DNA of 7,408 nt from Pseudomonadota bacterium (lineage in GTDB: Bacteria; Pseudomonadota; Alphaproteobacteria; Rhizobiales; Rhizobiaceae): NCBI GenBank assembly GCA_023428515.1, contig JAEYXI010000297.1, positions 1-7,408 of the forward strand, read 5' to 3'. The notes below the pieces were generated by a model. That model searched no databases. It worked only from the letters and a program-made list of their open reading frames with translations, and was not told where the DNA came from. Below are positions 5,492-7,408 of this stretch, one piece after another. How positions within the stretch are numbered: the stretch's first letter is position 1; each line of letters opens with the position of its first letter. The position numbers and the translations under genes are program-made.

Positions 5492-7408
5492 GCCAAGCCG
5501 CCGTTAGAGAAGCCCCCCTCCCCGCCGTGTCGGAACGCGACATGGCCAACGCCATCCGCGCGCTGGCGATGGACGCGGTGCAGAAGGCGAACTCCGGCCA
5601 CCCCGGCATGCCAATGGGCATGGCCGACGTCGCCACCGTGCTGTTCGGCCGCTTCATCAGGCTTGACCCGTCGCGGCCCGACTGGCCCGACCGCGACCGC
5701 TTCGTGCTGTCGGCCGGCCACGGCTCGATGCTGCAATATGCACTGCACCACCTGCTCGGCTACGAGGACATGCCGGTCGAGGAACTCAGGCGCTTCCGCC
5801 AGCTCGGCAACCGCACCGCCGGCCATCCCGAATACGGCCATGCGCTGGGCATCGAGACGACAACCGGCCCGCTCGGCCAGGGCATCGCCACCGCCGTCGG
5901 CATGGCGCTCGCGGAACGCATGCTGGCTTCCCGCTTCGGCGCCGAACTCGTCGACCACTACACCTATGTGATCGCTGGCGACGGCTGCCTGCAGGAAGGC
6001 CTCAGCCATGAGGCGATCGACCTGGCCGGGCACCTTCGCCTCGCCCGCCTGATCGTTTTCTGGGACGACAATTCCATTTCCATCGACGGACCGACCTCCA
6101 TCTCGACGTCGATGGACCAGCCGGCGCGCTTCAGGGCCGCCGGCTGGCACGTCATCGAAGTCGACGGCCACGACATGGAAGCCGTCGCCACAGCGATCGA
6201 AGCTGCGCAGCGCTCGGACATGCCGTCGCTGATCGCTTGCAAGACCGTGATTGGCAAGGGCGCGCCCAACCTCGGCGGTTCGGAGAAGACGCATGGCGCG
6301 CCGCTCGGCGACGCCGAGATCGCCGCGACGCGCGAAAACATCGGCTGGCCGCACGCGCCTTTCGAGGTGCCGCGGGAGATCGCCTCGGCATGGCGCGAGG
6401 CGGCCGAGCGCGGCCACGCGGCACGGCGAGCCTGGGAGCAGCGGCTTTCCGTGTCGCCGCACCGCGACGCCTTCACCAGGGCGGTTGCCTCCGAGTTGCC
6501 TGCCTCGTTGTTCGAGGCGCTTGAAGCTTTCCGCAAGGAGCATGTCCAGAAGGCCACCAAGGTCGCCACCCGCAAGGCTTCCGAGATGGCGCTCGAGGTG
6601 ATCAACGCCGCAACCGACCTGACCGTGGGCGGCTCGGCCGACCTGACGCACTCTAACCTGACTCTGACCAAGGACATGAAGCGTCTCGCGCCAGCCGACT
6701 TCGCCGGCAGCTATGTCCATTACGGTATCCGCGAGCACGGCATGGCGGCGGCGATGAACGGCCTGGCGCTGCATGGCGGCTTCATCCCCTACGGCGGCAC
6801 GTTCCTCTGTTTCGCCGACTATGCGCGCGGCGCCATCAGGCTCTCCGCGCTTATGCGTCAGCGGGTCGTCTATGTGATGACGCATGACTCCATCGGTCTC
6901 GGCGAAGACGGCCCGACGCACCAGCCGATCGAGCATCTGGCGATGCTGCGCGCCACGCCCAACCTCAACGTCTTCCGCCCGGCCGACATCATCGAGACGG
7001 CGGAATGCTGGGAGCTTGCGCTGAAGAGCGAGGACCGGCCGAGCGTGCTGGTGCTCTCCAGGCAGAATCTGCCGATGCTGAGGCAAGCGCATACGCCGGA
7101 GAACCGCTCGGCGCGCGGCGCCTATGTGTTGCGGCAGGCAGACGGCCCGCGCGTCGCGACGCTGATCGCCACCGGCTCGGAGGTCGAGATCGCAATCGCC
7201 GCGTCCGACATCCTTCGCGAGCAGTACCAGATCGAAACGGCAGTCGTCTCGATGCCTTGCTGGGAGCTGTTCGAGGAGCAGGACGCCCACTACCAGCACG
7301 AGGTTCTCGGCTCCGCCCCACGCATCGCGGTGGAAGCGGCGGCCCGCCTCGGTTGGGATCGCTGGATCGGCGAGCGCGGCGCCTTCGTCGGCATGACCGG
7401 CTTCGGCG
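5488..7408 (+). CDS. cbbT: Transketolase (3' end beyond window)
   Basis: A thiamine-diphosphate enzyme that moves two-carbon units between sugar phosphates in the regenerative part of the Calvin cycle. 640 codons are visible with no stop; transketolases are usually about 660-690 residues, so only a short C-terminus is missing. Landmarks are SGHPGMP at 36-42 with His38, the ThDP/metal motif GDGCLQEG at 164-171 with Asp165 and the matching Asn195 ([10 protein letters not shown]), catalytic Glu416 in YGIREHGM, and the signature [13 protein letters not shown] from 472. The GTG at 5488 is chosen because AGGAGG (5477-5482) stands 5 nt upstream and the protein starts where the family does. AGGAGG begins on the last base of the cbbP stop, so translation is coupled. 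A chromosomal tktA paralogue elsewhere is common; the cbbT name rests on operon context. Confidence 0.95.
   Translation, partial: MSQAAVREAPLPAVSERDMANAIRALAMDAVQKANSGHPGMPMGMADVATVLFGRFIRLDPSRPDWPDRDRFVLSAGHGSMLQYALHHLLGYEDMPVEELRRFRQLGNRTAGHPEYGHALGIETTTGPLGQGIATAVGMALAERMLASRFGAELVDHYTYVIAGDGCLQEGLSHEAIDLAGHLRLARLIVFWDDNSISIDGPTSISTSMDQPARFRAAGWHVIEVDGHDMEAVATAIEAAQRSDMPSLIACKTVIGKGAPNLGGSEKTHGAPLGDAEIAATRENIGWPHAPFEVPREIASAWREAAERGHAARRAWEQRLSVSPHRDAFTRAVASELPASLFEALEAFRKEHVQKATKVATRKASEMALEVINAATDLTVGGSADLTHSNLTLTKDMKRLAPADFAGSYVHYGIREHGMAAAMNGLALHGGFIPYGGTFLCFADYARGAIRLSALMRQRVVYVMTHDSIGLGEDGPTHQPIEHLAMLRATPNLNVFRPADIIETAECWELALKSEDRPSVLVLSRQNLPMLRQAHTPENRSARGAYVLRQADGPRVATLIATGSEVEIAIAASDILREQYQIETAVVSMPCWELFEEQDAHYQHEVLGSAPRIAVEAAARLGWDRWIGERGAFVGMTGFG

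Noticed and set aside
4521..5657. A 378-codon - strand frame across cbbP
   Set aside because: It runs through three junctions of the cbb operon and shows no domain; it is a GC-bias shadow.
5362..7299. A 645-codon open frame on the - strand opposite cbbT
   Set aside because: It mirrors a complete, motif-bearing transketolase. Long antisense frames are expected in high-GC genes with strong third-position bias; the product is Arg/Asp/Gly/His-rich with no recognisable domain.
1..7408. Search for CRISPR arrays, tRNA/rRNA genes, insertion sequences or attachment sites
   Set aside because: No regularly spaced repeats, RNA gene folds, transposase motifs or terminal inverted repeats were seen; nearly all of the window is occupied by coding sequence and the gaps are explained above.

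Overview
The window is GC-rich and tightly packed. It looks like alphaproteobacterial DNA, most likely from a rhizobial (Hyphomicrobiales, Mesorhizobium/Sinorhizobium-like) genome. The reasons are the strong G/C preference at third codon positions, GTG starts, short or overlapping gene junctions, and a cbbR-<>-cbbFPT arrangement of the kind known in rhizobia. No taxon can be proved from the sequence alone.

Left part (1-2439, all + strand): the tail of a gene whose last residues resemble a cupredoxin C-terminus. It is followed by an ABC ATPase, an ABC-2 type permease that overlaps it by 4 nt (ATGA), and a secreted protein of unknown function that overlaps the permease by 1 nt (TGATG). The ATPase and permease resemble the ABC pair that family databases associate with PQQ-dependent alcohol dehydrogenase systems (PedC-like permease). 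They look like an exporter unit translated as one coupled block.

Middle (2440-2495): a short convergent gap holding inverted repeats that can form alternative hairpins, probably a terminator shared by the two converging genes.

Right part (2496-7408): a Calvin-Benson-Bassham cluster. The LysR-type regulator cbbR is on the - strand. Opposite it, across an AT-rich 118-bp intergenic region, run cbbF (fructose-1,6-/sedoheptulose-1,7-bisphosphatase), cbbP (phosphoribulokinase) and cbbT (transketolase, cut by the window end after 640 codons). Together these regenerate ribulose-1,5-bisphosphate for Rubisco. Aldolase (cbbA) and Rubisco (cbbLS) would be expected beyond the right edge but are not visible. 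The intergenic region carries two TAA-N7-TTA elements whose centres are 31 bp apart, matching the TNA-N7-TNA pattern described for CbbR operators.

Read together, a possible PQQ/alcohol-oxidation accessory module beside a CO2-fixation operon suggests growth in which methanol or a similar reduced compound is oxidised to CO2 and the carbon is re-fixed through the Calvin cycle. That is inference from gene context. No wholly new system is evident; the least explained part is the ABC transporter with its secreted partner protein.
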